From positions 1 through 64,000 of the forward strand of contig DATHMH010000037.1 in assembly GCA_035487295.1 (NCBI GenBank): DNA of 64,000 bases, in the 5' to 3' direction. The notes beneath the pieces were generated by a model. That model worked only from the letters and a program-made list of their open reading frames with translations. It ran no database searches and was not told the DNA's origin. The position numbers and the translations under genes are program-made. This stretch comes from QIAW01 sp035487295 (GTDB lineage: Bacteria; Acidobacteriota; Terriglobia; Terriglobales; Acidobacteriaceae). Shown here one piece after another: positions 34,620 to 44,392 of this stretch (positions are counted from its first letter, which is position 1; each line of letters opens with the position of its first letter).

Positions 34620-35453
34620 ATGCAAAAACTCACCCGCCGGCTGTTCGCCATCCCACTTTTACTGTGCGCCTGTATGTGGGCGCAAGACAAGACTGCCCAG
34701 CCAAAAGATAAATCGCAGAAGCAGAAGCAAAGCCAGAACCAGGCGAAAGACCAAACCGCCAAAGATCAGGCGGCCAAAGACCAGTCCCAAAATGCTACCC
34801 AGCCTGCGACCATACTTCCTGAGGAGCAACGCCATCTGCAGGAAGCCGGGACCGTGCTGAAAGAAATCCTGAATGTGCCTGACTATATTCCACAAGCGCT
34901 TCTCAACAAGGCGGAGTGCGTGCTCGTGTTTCCTGCGGTCAAGAAGTTCGCTTTTGGCATTGGGGGCAGCTCTGGTCATGGAGCCTTGAGTTGCCGTACG
35001 GGAGAAAGGTTTAATGGTCCCTGGAGTCCGCCCTCTCTCTATTCGCTGAAAGCTGGCAGCATTGGGCTGCAATTCGGCGGGGCCTCCACAGATTTTATTC
35101 TGCTCATTATGAATCCGCGTGGAGTAGATTCGGTCTTGCGAAGCAAGGTGAAGTTGGGCAGCGATGCTGTTGCGGCTGCCGGTCCTAAAGGCCACGCGGC
35201 CTCGGCTTCCAGCGATGCTTCCATGCATGCTGAAATCCTTACCTACTCCCGTTCCCGGGGATTGTTCGCAGGGGTTTCCCTCGAGGGCGCCACCCTGCAC
35301 CAGGATAATAACGCCAACGAGAAGATTTACGGACGCAAGGTCACCGCCAGTCAAATCGTGCGTGAACACGCCGTCACCGTCACACCGCCAGGGGATCTAT
35401 TGGTATCTACCCTGAATAAGCTGTCGCCCAGCGGTCTGGCTGAGCCCCAGTAA
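34620..35453 (+). CDS. SYLF domain (Ysc84-type) secreted protein
   Basis: The 277-residue product has a signal peptide (about 1-21, ending CACMWAQ). A Gln/Lys/Asp-rich low-complexity segment (about 22-60) is followed by the SYLF domain: ECVLVFPAVKKFAFGIGGSSGHGALSCR, PPSLYSLKAGSIGLQFGGAS and a final YSRSRGLFAGVSLEGATL. SYLF domains bind lipids, especially phosphoinositides in eukaryotes. The bacterial role is unclear. Confidence 0.87.
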   Translation: MQKLTRRLFAIPLLLCACMWAQDKTAQPKDKSQKQKQSQNQAKDQTAKDQAAKDQSQNATQPATILPEEQRHLQEAGTVLKEILNVPDYIPQALLNKAECVLVFPAVKKFAFGIGGSSGHGALSCRTGERFNGPWSPPSLYSLKAGSIGLQFGGASTDFILLIMNPRGVDSVLRSKVKLGSDAVAAAGPKGHAASASSDASMHAEILTYSRSRGLFAGVSLEGATLHQDNNANEKIYGRKVTASQIVREHAVTVTPPGDLLVSTLNKLSPSGLAEPQ

Positions 35454-35642
35454 CCTTTCTGGTGCGGGGTATCCCGACTCCTGCTTCCAGGGGGTAAAAG
35501 GGGGTCAAATCCGGAAGAAAAGCAAATATTTTGAATGTTTGTTGTAGACAAAAGCCAAATCCGCAATAGAATTCTCTCCATAACATGAATAAGTTGCGTG
35601 GGGCATTTGCCCGTAACGCCGATCTATCATTAAGAGAGTTGT

Positions 35643-38600
35643 ATGCCTGTAGACCCAAGTACGGTACTGGTGTTGGTATGCCCCCAGTGCGGCAAGAAAT
35701 ACAAAGGTGACCCCAACAGGCCGGATGCCCGTTATGAGTGTCCGGTTGATCAATCCACGCTGATTCGCCTGGATATGCAAGCGATTGCGGCCGTGCGGCA
35801 GGCTCGCCAGTCGGAGGGTGGCGCCGGCGCCCCAGCGCCCGCCTATGCCCCTGCCCCCACGCCTGCCCCAAATAGCGTTTCGCAAGCGGATGCGAACGGC
35901 GATGGCGCTTCTCAGGATGAGACCCCCACGCAATCGTATACACAGCCTTATACGCAGCCGGTTGATAATCAGGAGACGCGGCTGCTCGCCAGCACAGACG
36001 AGTCACAAGAGACGGTCAAGATTCCTCCTCCCATCGGGGTCCAGGAGAATCCGGCGCGCGAGCTCACGATGTCTTATGCGGAAGCCTCGTCTTATGAAGG
36101 ACCGGCTCCTGAGGCCGGAATGTCTACAGAGTCTCCAACGCAGGATTTTTCCAGCCTGCCAATTCCGGAGCAAAAATTACAAACCCAGCCTAAGTCGGCC
36201 CAATCCAGCGCGACCATCACTGCCGGCAGTTTTATTTCGACAACCTCGCACAGCAGCACCGAACTGCTGAGCGGATTCGAGCAGCGGCGCTCGGTGGTTG
36301 CGGCCCTGGAACGCATGGGTGGCACCGATCCTATAACCGGCCAGCCTATCCCTGTCTACAAATACGAGATGAAGGGCAAATTGGGCCAGGGAGGCATGGG
36401 AGAGGTCCACAAAGTTCTTGACCGCGACCTGCGGCGCGAGGTCGCTTTGAAGATGCTGCGCCCGCGAGGCGAAAGCGTTGCAGGAGAAGAAGACATGCTG
36501 CGCTTCATCAAAGAAGCGCAGGCTACGGGACGCCTGGAGCATCCCAACATTGTTCCCGTGCATGATCTTGGGATTGATGCCGATGGGCGCATCTATTTCA
36601 CGCTGAAGTACGTGAAGGGAGTCTCTCTCAAGGAAGTGATCCGCGGGCGGCGCGACAACAAGCAACTCGAAGACGGCCGCAAATTCCGCGAGGTATGGAG
36701 CCCGCGGCAGATGATCGAAATTCTGATCAGTATCTGCAACGCCATGGCCTATGCCCACAGCAAAGACATTCTTCACCGCGATCTCAAGCCCGACAACATC
36801 ATGCTGGGTAAGTTCGGCGAAGTGCTGGTCATGGATTGGGGCCTGGCGAAAATTCTCACCAACCGGGTTGCCGCGGTCAAGAGCGACTCCAAAGAGCAGC
36901 AGGAAACCTTTCTCGATCTCACCATGCGCGCCAACCTGGATAGCAGCATGACCATGGAAGGCGCGGTCGCTGGCACGCCCGCTTACATGGCGCCCGAGCA
37001 GGCTGCCGGCAAGATCAGCGAGCTTGACGAGCGTACAGATGTGTATTCGCTGGGCGCAATGCTCTATGAAATCCTCTCGGGCGAGCCGCCTTATAAAGGC
37101 AATACCGCGCTGGAGGTGGTGCGCAAGGTCAACCAGGAGCCGCCGCCCTCGTTACAGACCGGCATGCACGGCTTCAAACCCATTCCGCGCGAACTTAAGG
37201 CCATTTGCGAGAAGGCCATGACGCGCGATTCCCGCGAGCGTTACGCCACCGCGCAGGAGATGCGTAACGACCTGCAGGCTTACCTGGAAGATCAGCCGGT
37301 TTCCTGCTGTTCGGATACGCCCCTGCAAAAGTCCGTCAAGTGGATCAAACGCAATCGCCACCGGGTAACGGCCAGCGCTACCACCGCGGCCGCCATCCTG
37401 GCGGTGGTCCTCTTTGGCTGGTTTGGCTACAAGCAACTACGCGTGCATAAGCTTCTGAGCGATGCCCAGTCTGAGATGAACGACGGCAGAATGCGATATA
37501 ACGCCTATAAAGATTCCATTTTGAAGTTGAGTCCCGATGATCCTTATCGCCTTACCACGCAGGCCGCGGCGCAAGCCGAGCTCGCCAACACCTATCGTGA
37601 GAGCCTGCAACTCGCGGTGAATACCGCCAGCAAGGCGCTTGATGTTTCTCCCGGCAACAACAGCGTGCGCAGCTTTCTGGCGCAGAGTTATATGGAATTG
37701 TGGCGCCTGGCGCTGGCGCAAAACAACGATGAGCTGATGAGCGAATACAGCAACCAGGTGTTGCTCTACGCGCCCAATCCCGAAGATTACAGTAAAGAGC
37801 TGGAAGGGCTGGGAAACCTGGAGTTAACTGTCGTGCCCGAAGATGCTGAAGTCTATCTCTTCCGCTTCGAGAACCTGCGGGCCAACGACCAGCAGGGCAA
37901 TCCTTTACCCTCCCGGCTGATTCCTGTGCCCTTCAATTTGCAAACCCTCAAGTCAGACGATGCCTTTCTCCTGGCCGAACAAAACCGGGCCAGGAATGGC
38001 GAAGCGGTCATCAGTGGCACGCATTCCATCTTTCGCCTCGATCCTTCGACAGGTTCGCGCCTCGGCTCGGGAAAGATTTCCTTTTCAGGACTTCCCCCCG
38101 GCAGCTACATGCTGCTGTTGACCACGTTGGATTACGCTGAGACCCGCGTTCCTTTCAAAATGGACCGCATGGGAACAGTCAATCGCCGCATCGAGATGCC
38201 GCTCAGTAAAGACATATTGCCTGGCTTCTTTTACGTGGCTGGCGGCGATGTCTGGGTGGGCGGCGAAAGCGCCAATGCCCTGCCCCGGCAAAAGAAGACC
38301 ATCGCGCCTTTCCTTATGTATCACGATGAGATCAACATGGGCGACTACGCCCAGTTCCTGAAGGGCGTCGGCAGCGCAGCCAAAACTCATATGCCGCGTG
38401 ACTTCGGCAAGCCCCTGGCGGTGCTGACTTCCAGCGGGCTGGCTCCAGCCAACGGCGGTGATGCCGATAAATTCGCTCAATCGCCGGTGCGGGGCATTTC
38501 TTACAACGACGTCATGGCCTACATTGACTGGCGCTCAAAACGCGACGGGGTCGCTTACCGCTTGCCCACAGAAATCGAGTGGGAGGGAACCTGCCGCGGC

Positions 38601-39095
38601 ACTGACGGACGCAAGTATTCCTGGGGTAACCAGCCTGGCAGGGGATTGGCGATTGTGATGCAAGGCTACGGCGACTCCGGCGCCAATATCAGTTGGAAGT
38701 GGGAAGACTATAAAGACGAATCACCGTTTGGGGTACACAACCTGGCAGGAGGAGTGGCCGAGTGGACCAGCTCTCTTTATGACGAAAAGGCCAAACCCAC
38801 AGACCCGGTCTATGGCCAGCGCGCTATCCGCGGCGACGCCTGGTCGCTGCCGCCCACCGGGCTGCAGTGCGCCTTCCGCACTTCAGGCCAGCCAGATTAC
38901 TTCCATCCCACCATCGGCTTCAGGCTGGCGACAGATTGGCCGGTCAAACGGACGGGAACGCCCCAGGGCCAGTCCGATGATACGGAAACTCATGAGCATG
39001 AGGCCGTGGCTCAGCCAACCACCAAGCCTGCACCTACACCACCGCCCCGCAGCAAGTTAGACGAAGCGCTGCATAAGCTGGGACTGGATAAGTAG
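35643..39095 (+). CDS. Ser/Thr protein kinase fused to formylglycine-generating-enzyme-like domain
   Basis: The 1150-residue protein begins with a zinc-ribbon-like VCPQCGKKYKGD and a Pro/Gln-rich linker. The kinase domain spans about 239-555: GKLGQGGMGEV, VALKML, HRDLKPDN (about 377-384) and DWG in place of DFG (about 399). A membrane segment at about 578-596 is followed by a region of helices and a beta domain. The C-terminal SUMF1/FGE-like domain (about 866-1105) shows MGDYAQFL, YRLPTEIEWEGTCRG, GGVAEWTSSL and GFRLA. Canonical FGE catalytic Cys residues were not confirmed, so this domain may only bind. Confidence 0.9.
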   Translation: MPVDPSTVLVLVCPQCGKKYKGDPNRPDARYECPVDQSTLIRLDMQAIAAVRQARQSEGGAGAPAPAYAPAPTPAPNSVSQADANGDGASQDETPTQSYTQPYTQPVDNQETRLLASTDESQETVKIPPPIGVQENPARELTMSYAEASSYEGPAPEAGMSTESPTQDFSSLPIPEQKLQTQPKSAQSSATITAGSFISTTSHSSTELLSGFEQRRSVVAALERMGGTDPITGQPIPVYKYEMKGKLGQGGMGEVHKVLDRDLRREVALKMLRPRGESVAGEEDMLRFIKEAQATGRLEHPNIVPVHDLGIDADGRIYFTLKYVKGVSLKEVIRGRRDNKQLEDGRKFREVWSPRQMIEILISICNAMAYAHSKDILHRDLKPDNIMLGKFGEVLVMDWGLAKILTNRVAAVKSDSKEQQETFLDLTMRANLDSSMTMEGAVAGTPAYMAPEQAAGKISELDERTDVYSLGAMLYEILSGEPPYKGNTALEVVRKVNQEPPPSLQTGMHGFKPIPRELKAICEKAMTRDSRERYATAQEMRNDLQAYLEDQPVSCCSDTPLQKSVKWIKRNRHRVTASATTAAAILAVVLFGWFGYKQLRVHKLLSDAQSEMNDGRMRYNAYKDSILKLSPDDPYRLTTQAAAQAELANTYRESLQLAVNTASKALDVSPGNNSVRSFLAQSYMELWRLALAQNNDELMSEYSNQVLLYAPNPEDYSKELEGLGNLELTVVPEDAEVYLFRFENLRANDQQGNPLPSRLIPVPFNLQTLKSDDAFLLAEQNRARNGEAVISGTHSIFRLDPSTGSRLGSGKISFSGLPPGSYMLLLTTLDYAETRVPFKMDRMGTVNRRIEMPLSKDILPGFFYVAGGDVWVGGESANALPRQKKTIAPFLMYHDEINMGDYAQFLKGVGSAAKTHMPRDFGKPLAVLTSSGLAPANGGDADKFAQSPVRGISYNDVMAYIDWRSKRDGVAYRLPTEIEWEGTCRGTDGRKYSWGNQPGRGLAIVMQGYGDSGANISWKWEDYKDESPFGVHNLAGGVAEWTSSLYDEKAKPTDPVYGQRAIRGDAWSLPPTGLQCAFRTSGQPDYFHPTIGFRLATDWPVKRTGTPQGQSDDTETHEHEAVAQPTTKPAPTPPPRSKLDEALHKLGLDK

Positions 39096-39102
39096 ATTGA
39101 GT

Positions 39103-39265
39103 CATTGAGTCATCGGGTCATTGAATTGAAGTTTGAAGGCTGATTTACGAATTACGATTTTCGATTTATGAAGAATCTAAAATCGTAAATCACAAATCGT
39201 AAATCAAAAATTGAACTTCCGAATTCGTACTTCTTCAAATGATTCAATGACCCGATGACTCAATG
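39103..39265. repeat. Inverted repeat between convergent genes
   Basis: A perfect 24-bp core pair (39103-39126 with 39242-39265; it contains GAGTCATCGGGTCATTG) is surrounded by nested shorter arms of ATTTACGAATTACGA type. The whole 39096-39280 gap between the kinase stop and the convergent lipoprotein stop is made of these words. It could serve as a two-way transcription terminator. Confidence 0.85.
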
Positions 39266-39279
39266 AATCAATGACTCAA

Positions 39280-39768
39280 TCAGAGTCTGTGTCCACAATC
39301 CCATGTGCCGCTGGCGCTGCCATCCTTGAAGGCGAAAGACCCGCTTTGCAGATCGGGGTTCACGGTGATTGTGCCAAAGCCGGCCAGGGGCTTCCCTTGC
39401 GGAGATTTAAGCGCAATCCCAATGTTGGGGTAGGCTCCCGCGCCGTCGTAAGGCTTGTTGTTCTCCTGTCCGGGGGAGAGGCTGTCGCGCAGCGGCCCGA
39501 TGGTGAATGCCAGAACCCGGTTGGACCGGCTGGGAAACCCGAAACCGACGTTGCCCGCAGAATTTCCCCCGCCGCTATAACACTCTGCTCCAGGCAATTC
39601 CTGCTGAAACGGTTTTTCTATATGAATTCCTCCGGCCATCGCTCCGGCCGTTGATTGCACCGCCCCGAGCACGCTTTGATCAGAGGGAGACTGCGCCTTG
39701 TTGCAACCAGCCAGGACGATGAGGGTAGCCAGACCAAAAGCGATGGCCGGAATTGAATAGCGCCGCAT
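39280..39768 (-). CDS. Lipoprotein of unknown function
   Basis: The 162-residue product has a lipoprotein signal with lipobox LAGC (Cys22). The mature part is Gly/Ser-rich and ends GTWDCGHRL. No family was recognised. The gene is convergent with the kinase gene, and its stop codon borders the inverted-repeat region. Confidence 0.65.
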   Translation of the reverse strand: MRRYSIPAIAFGLATLIVLAGCNKAQSPSDQSVLGAVQSTAGAMAGGIHIEKPFQQELPGAECYSGGGNSAGNVGFGFPSRSNRVLAFTIGPLRDSLSPGQENNKPYDGAGAYPNIGIALKSPQGKPLAGFGTITVNPDLQSGSFAFKDGSASGTWDCGHRL

Positions 39769-39931
39769 GATGCCAAACCTCCAATGCGATAAACACCCAA
39801 TTCTAAAGCGTTTTGAGAATTAATGTGCGTGGAAGCGCGCGGCTTTCAAAACAGTTTCAAGTTTCGAGCTTCCAGTTTCGAGTTATGGCAGTGCACCCCA
39901 TACATCGAATAGTCTCAACCCCACTTCTTTG

Positions 39932-39970
39932 CTGAGAACTGAGAACCGAGAACTGGGAACTGAGAACTGC
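39932..39970. repeat. GAGAACTG-word direct repeat
   Basis: Four near-identical words of about 10 bp (TGAGAACTGA, GAACCGAGAA, CTGGGAACTG, AGAACTG) run up to the stop codon of the Aas-like gene. The same word appears at about 24568-24581 and 52715-52727. Confidence 0.65.
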
Positions 39971-39971
39971 T

Positions 39972-42900
39972 TCACGCCGTCTGCGGCTCTTTCGTCGACA
40001 ATTCCGCTGCCAGCTCTTTAATGCGCCGCAAATCCAGTTTGCCCGTACCCAGATAGGGTAGGGCCTCAACATGGAAAAACTGATTGGCGCGTGGCTTCCA
40101 CAGCGCCGGCAGATCGCAAGCCGCAAATTTTTCCAGGCAATCTTTCAATTGCGCGTCGGTCAGAGTGTGCAGCACGATCAGGCGCTCGCCTTTTTTCTCA
40201 TCGGGCACAGCTGTGACTGCGAATTTTTGTTCGGTAGCGTCAGCAAGTTCGTGCAGGCGCTCTTCAACTTTGACGTGGGGGACCATCTCGCCGCCGATCT
40301 TGCTGAATCGGCTGAGGCGGTCGGCGATGGCGAGGAAGCCGTCTTCATCCAGAATGGCGATGTCGCCGGTGTTGTACCAGCCATCGCGCAGGACTTCCGC
40401 CGTCTTCTCCGGACGATTCAGATATCCCTGCATGACATTGGGGCCCTTGACCAGCAGCAGGCCCTGCTGGCCGAGCGGCTGCGGTTCTCCCGTTTCAGGA
40501 TTGACAATACGCACGCTCATGCCCGGCAGGGGATGGCCAATCTTGCCGCGCTTGGCCCCCACCTGGCGGAAGCCGGCGGCGCGGAAGTCGCGGGTGTTGA
40601 CCGCCACGACCGGGGAACACTCGGTGCATCCGTAACCTTCGAGTGGACGTATGCCAAATTGGTCCTCAAAGGCCTGCACGATGCGTTCCGGCAGCTTCTC
40701 CGCTCCGGCGAGGACAAACTGCACGCTGCCAAAATCTTCAGGCGCGCAGCGGCGAACATAGGTCTGAAGAAAGGTTGGCGTGGCCACCATGAAGGTGATG
40801 GCATATTTCTGCGCCAGCGCGCCAATGACCCGCGCATCCAGCGGATTGGGATGGAAGACCACCCCCACTCCCAGAACCGTCGGCAGGCAAATCGTCACCG
40901 TGAAACCGAAGGAATGAAAGAAGGGAAGTATGCCCAGGACGCGATCGTGCTTGTCGAGGGCAAACACCTGACCCATCTGCTGAATGTTGGAGGCGATGTT
41001 GTAGTGGGTGAGCAGCACCCCTTTGGGATCGCCGGTCGAGCCGCTGGAAAAAATTACGGTAGCAAGATCGTCGATCCGGGCGGTCTTGCCGCCGCTCAGA
41101 TAGCGTTCAAGCAGAGGCCGTGGCGCCAACCAGGAGAGCGCCAGCGCAATAATTTTTTCGCTGAGGCGCGGGTTGGCGGCGAGTTCCTCCAACAGAATTA
41201 CTTTCTCGGGAGGATGCACCGGAATCTTTTCCAGGAAGGCCTTGGCTGAAATAATCGTCTTCAGCTCGCATTGCTGCGCGCACGAGGCGACCACAGCGTC
41301 TGACGCTGTGTAATTCAAGTTGACCGGAACTTTGCCGGTGAGCAGGGCTGCCTGATTCACCAAGGCGCCGGGCACCGAGGGCGGCAGCAGAATGCCGACC
41401 ATCTTCTGGTCTTTCCAGACATGACGTAGCCGCCGCGCCAGAAAAATGGTCCGGGTGAGCGCCGAGCCGAAACTGACTTTAGCTGTCTGCCCATCGGCCA
41501 TGGCAAAGCGCCGGCGATGCTTGCGCGCCACGCGCACAAAGCTGTGGTGCAGCGGCTCGATGCGCTTGCGGCGAAGGTCGTAGGCTTGCGTGTGCAACTC
41601 CTGCACGGCGCGGCGCACTTCAAAAGGAGGCGTATCGGGCGGCAGCGGCTTCCCGAAGCTCACGGTGACATGGTAGGGAATCTCGTGCGGAATCTTCCAT
41701 ACAAAACGTCCGCGCTCAAAGCTGAAGATGCTTCCCCAGACTCCATCCAGATGAACGGGGATGATGGGCGCATCCACATTTTTCATGATGCGCTCCATGC
41801 CGCGGCGGAAGGGAAGCATCTGCCCAATGCGGGTAATTTGCCCTTCAGCAAAGATGCAGACAATCTGCCCCTGCTGAATGGCTTCGCTGGCGGTGCGCAA
41901 CGCGCGAATCATCTCGCGCGGGCGAAGTTGCGACGAGATGGGAATTGCGTCGCCCAGCCTGGCCAGCGGCTTGATCATGGGGAGGTCATAAATGTCTTTG
42001 AACATGATGAAGCGCACGAAGCGATCGGTGGAAGCCACCAGCAGAAGCGCGTCCATGAATGAGAGGTGGTTGCTGACAAACAGAGCACCGCCTTTGGACG
42101 GGACATTTTCCATGCCTTCGACGCGGATACGATACACGGTGCGCGTCACCATCCACAGCAGCAGCCGGACCAGTGCCTGCGGCAGCAGCATCAGCGAATA
42201 AACCGTGGCTGCCAGGGTAAGCAAGCCGCCAACCAGGAAAATAGCCGCGGGCGACAGGTGCAGCAGCTTCAAGCCGGTGTGCGGAATCGCCGCTCCGCTG
42301 CTGAGCGCGTAGTAGCATCCTGATGCCAGGAAGACACCTACAAAAGAAAGCAGGTTGGCGGCAGCCAGGAGCGAACCCTTGCGCTCCTCGCTCGGCCGGT
42401 GCTGCATCACTGCACTCACGGGAACAATAAAGAAGCCGCCGAAGAATCCCAGGGCTGAGAGCAGGGCAACCACTTGGACGAAGGCGAGTCCGTGCAGAAA
42501 CAGCACAGCAGAAAACACGGTCATCCCGATTGCGCCCAGCGGCACCAGGCCGTATTCGATCTTGTTCCCCGAAAGATATCCTGCGGCGATGCTGCCCAGG
42601 CCCATGCCCAGCGCAAGCGCCACCAGCAGGTATCCGATGTGGCTTTCGTCGAGGTGCAGGACGTCGGTTCCCAAAATGAAAATGTTGAGCTGCAGCAAAG
42701 TGCCCAGAAAAAAGAAATAAGTGTTGCTCATGATCGCCAGCCAGAGCAGGCGGTCCTGGCGGGCGTACTGGATTTCACGCCACAGATCGGCGACAAAATT
42801 AAAGTGGAACTTGCGCGCCGGATTGGCCGCCGGCACGCGCGTGATGCCAAAGCTTGTTCCCAGGCCGGCGAACGCCAACATTACCAGCAATGCCCCCGAC

Positions 42901-43445
42901 CAATACTGCCGGCCATGAAAGTACTGCGCCAAAAGCGGACCGGTGGCGGTGCCCAGGATGATGGCAAGAAATGTGCCCAACTCGATCACGCCATTGCCCC
43001 AGGAGAGCTTCTCGCGAGGCAGCAGCTCGGGCAGCAGGCCATATTTGGAAGGGCCGAAGATAGCGCTGTGCACCCCCATCAGGAAAACCGCGGTCAGCAG
43101 CAACGCCGGCGCGGAAAAAAACAAGCCAGCCGTGGCCGCCAGCATGATTGCAATCTCAAAGACCTTGATGCTGATGCTGATGGTGCGCTTGCTGAAGCGG
43201 TCGGCAAAAAAACCGCCGTACATCGAGAACAGGATAAAGGGCACAGAAAAAATCGCGCCCACTTCCGGCACCAGCCTGTCGCGCATCGCTGGAGGCAGCC
43301 CCATGCTGAGCACCAGCACGGTCACCAGATTTTTCAGGGCGTTATCGCTGAATGCGCCCTGGAACTGGGTGACGATCAGGCTCCAGAAGCCGCGTCTCCA
43401 GTTTCCAGGAGCAGCCGGAAAACTTGCCGAATGTGTTTGTTCCAT
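39972..43445 (-). CDS. aas: Three-part acyl-ACP/phospholipid acyltransferase (MFS + PlsC + AMP ligase)
   Basis: The 1157-residue protein contains three domains. Residues 1-400 form an MFS/LplT-like transporter of about 12 segments. Around 430-620 is a PlsC acyltransferase with NHLSFMDA (HX4D, His near 458) and FAEGQITR. The rest is an acyl-ACP/acyl-CoA synthetase with VIFSSGSTGDPKGVLLTH (near 797), GYGCTE and DGWYNTGDIAILDEDGFL. LplT-Aas proteins import and re-acylate lysophospholipids for membrane repair. In many bacteria the transporter and enzyme are separate; here they are fused. Confidence 0.92.
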   Translation of the reverse strand: MEQTHSASFPAAPGNWRRGFWSLIVTQFQGAFSDNALKNLVTVLVLSMGLPPAMRDRLVPEVGAIFSVPFILFSMYGGFFADRFSKRTISISIKVFEIAIMLAATAGLFFSAPALLLTAVFLMGVHSAIFGPSKYGLLPELLPREKLSWGNGVIELGTFLAIILGTATGPLLAQYFHGRQYWSGALLVMLAFAGLGTSFGITRVPAANPARKFHFNFVADLWREIQYARQDRLLWLAIMSNTYFFFLGTLLQLNIFILGTDVLHLDESHIGYLLVALALGMGLGSIAAGYLSGNKIEYGLVPLGAIGMTVFSAVLFLHGLAFVQVVALLSALGFFGGFFIVPVSAVMQHRPSEERKGSLLAAANLLSFVGVFLASGCYYALSSGAAIPHTGLKLLHLSPAAIFLVGGLLTLAATVYSLMLLPQALVRLLLWMVTRTVYRIRVEGMENVPSKGGALFVSNHLSFMDALLLVASTDRFVRFIMFKDIYDLPMIKPLARLGDAIPISSQLRPREMIRALRTASEAIQQGQIVCIFAEGQITRIGQMLPFRRGMERIMKNVDAPIIPVHLDGVWGSIFSFERGRFVWKIPHEIPYHVTVSFGKPLPPDTPPFEVRRAVQELHTQAYDLRRKRIEPLHHSFVRVARKHRRRFAMADGQTAKVSFGSALTRTIFLARRLRHVWKDQKMVGILLPPSVPGALVNQAALLTGKVPVNLNYTASDAVVASCAQQCELKTIISAKAFLEKIPVHPPEKVILLEELAANPRLSEKIIALALSWLAPRPLLERYLSGGKTARIDDLATVIFSSGSTGDPKGVLLTHYNIASNIQQMGQVFALDKHDRVLGILPFFHSFGFTVTICLPTVLGVGVVFHPNPLDARVIGALAQKYAITFMVATPTFLQTYVRRCAPEDFGSVQFVLAGAEKLPERIVQAFEDQFGIRPLEGYGCTECSPVVAVNTRDFRAAGFRQVGAKRGKIGHPLPGMSVRIVNPETGEPQPLGQQGLLLVKGPNVMQGYLNRPEKTAEVLRDGWYNTGDIAILDEDGFLAIADRLSRFSKIGGEMVPHVKVEERLHELADATEQKFAVTAVPDEKKGERLIVLHTLTDAQLKDCLEKFAACDLPALWKPRANQFFHVEALPYLGTGKLDLRRIKELAAELSTKEPQTA

Positions 43446-43551
43446 AGATTTGGATGAGAGTGGAGATGTTATAGCAAATAAAGCTTTAGGCTGCTAGCTC
43501 ATACTATAGAACGAAGAAACAACGATTTCTTGCAGCCTCGATGGAGGCGGC

Positions 43552-44364
43552 TCAATAGCCGCTTGCTTTTCTGACATACCAGATAGCAGCAATCAGCACG
43601 AAGGCGAGCGCGGCAAAGACGATCTGCCGGTTGCGGGCTTTGGACTCGGGGTCGCTGGTGAGATAAGGAGCGAGCAGGGCGCCGATCGCGAGTCCCAACA
43701 CAAGCCCGCCGATGTGTCCGGAGTTATCGATCACAGGAATACCGGCGCCAATCGCCAGGTTTATAACAGCGAATAAGACCAGGCTTTTTAAGGTTGCGTT
43801 CAGCCGCTCTTTGGGCACCGGAAGTTTTCCGAAGTACAGCGCGGTGATAAGCGCGCCGGCCACGCCGAAGATTGCTCCTGAAGCCCCGACGCTGACCCAC
43901 GAGGAATGCAAAGCTACGCTGAGCAGGCTGCCGGAGATTCCCGTAAACAGATAGGTCAGCAGGAAGGTCAGGCGGCCGAAGATGTTTTCCGCCAGCCTGC
44001 CCAGGTTCCAAAGACACCACATGTTGGTAGCAATATGAAGTAGCCCCCCATGAACGAATGTTGAAGTGAGCAACCTCCAGGGCTGGGTGGTAAGGGTGAG
44101 CGGTCCATAGTCCGCGCCCCAAGGTTTAAGCTGGTCAGCAGTTGGAAGGATGGGAGACACACCGTAGAACGTCATAACAATAAAGACCGCCACATTGATA
44201 GCCAGAAGCGTGTTTGTAACGGGAAAGCTTCGGGAAACGGCGCGCGCGGGTTGCGCCTCTACATTCTGTCCCAAAATCTGCTGGCGGCATTGCGGGCAAA
44301 GTGGATGTGGTTCTCCAGGGCCGAAGGAGGATAGAGGACGGTTGCAGTTCACGCAATTTGGCAT
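43552..44364 (-). CDS. Rhomboid family intramembrane serine protease
   Basis: The 270-residue protein starts with a small zinc-ribbon (CVNCNRP and CPQCRQ). Six or so membrane segments contain the active-site motif GASGAIFG (Ser near 159) and the catalytic His in NSGHIGGLVLGLAIG (near 214). Rhomboids cleave membrane proteins within the bilayer. It lies 28 bp downstream of sthA on the same strand. The upstream start with the zinc motif is kept because CPQC is convincing. Confidence 0.92.
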   Translation of the reverse strand: MPNCVNCNRPLSSFGPGEPHPLCPQCRQQILGQNVEAQPARAVSRSFPVTNTLLAINVAVFIVMTFYGVSPILPTADQLKPWGADYGPLTLTTQPWRLLTSTFVHGGLLHIATNMWCLWNLGRLAENIFGRLTFLLTYLFTGISGSLLSVALHSSWVSVGASGAIFGVAGALITALYFGKLPVPKERLNATLKSLVLFAVINLAIGAGIPVIDNSGHIGGLVLGLAIGALLAPYLTSDPESKARNRQIVFAALAFVLIAAIWYVRKASGY

Positions 44365-44392
44365 TGAATTGTCAGGATACCTTAAACCAGCA

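Noticed and set aside
42474..43457. 327-residue plus-strand frame opposite the Aas-like gene
   Set aside because: Gln/His/Arg-rich antisense frame; the opposite strand carries clear MFS segments.
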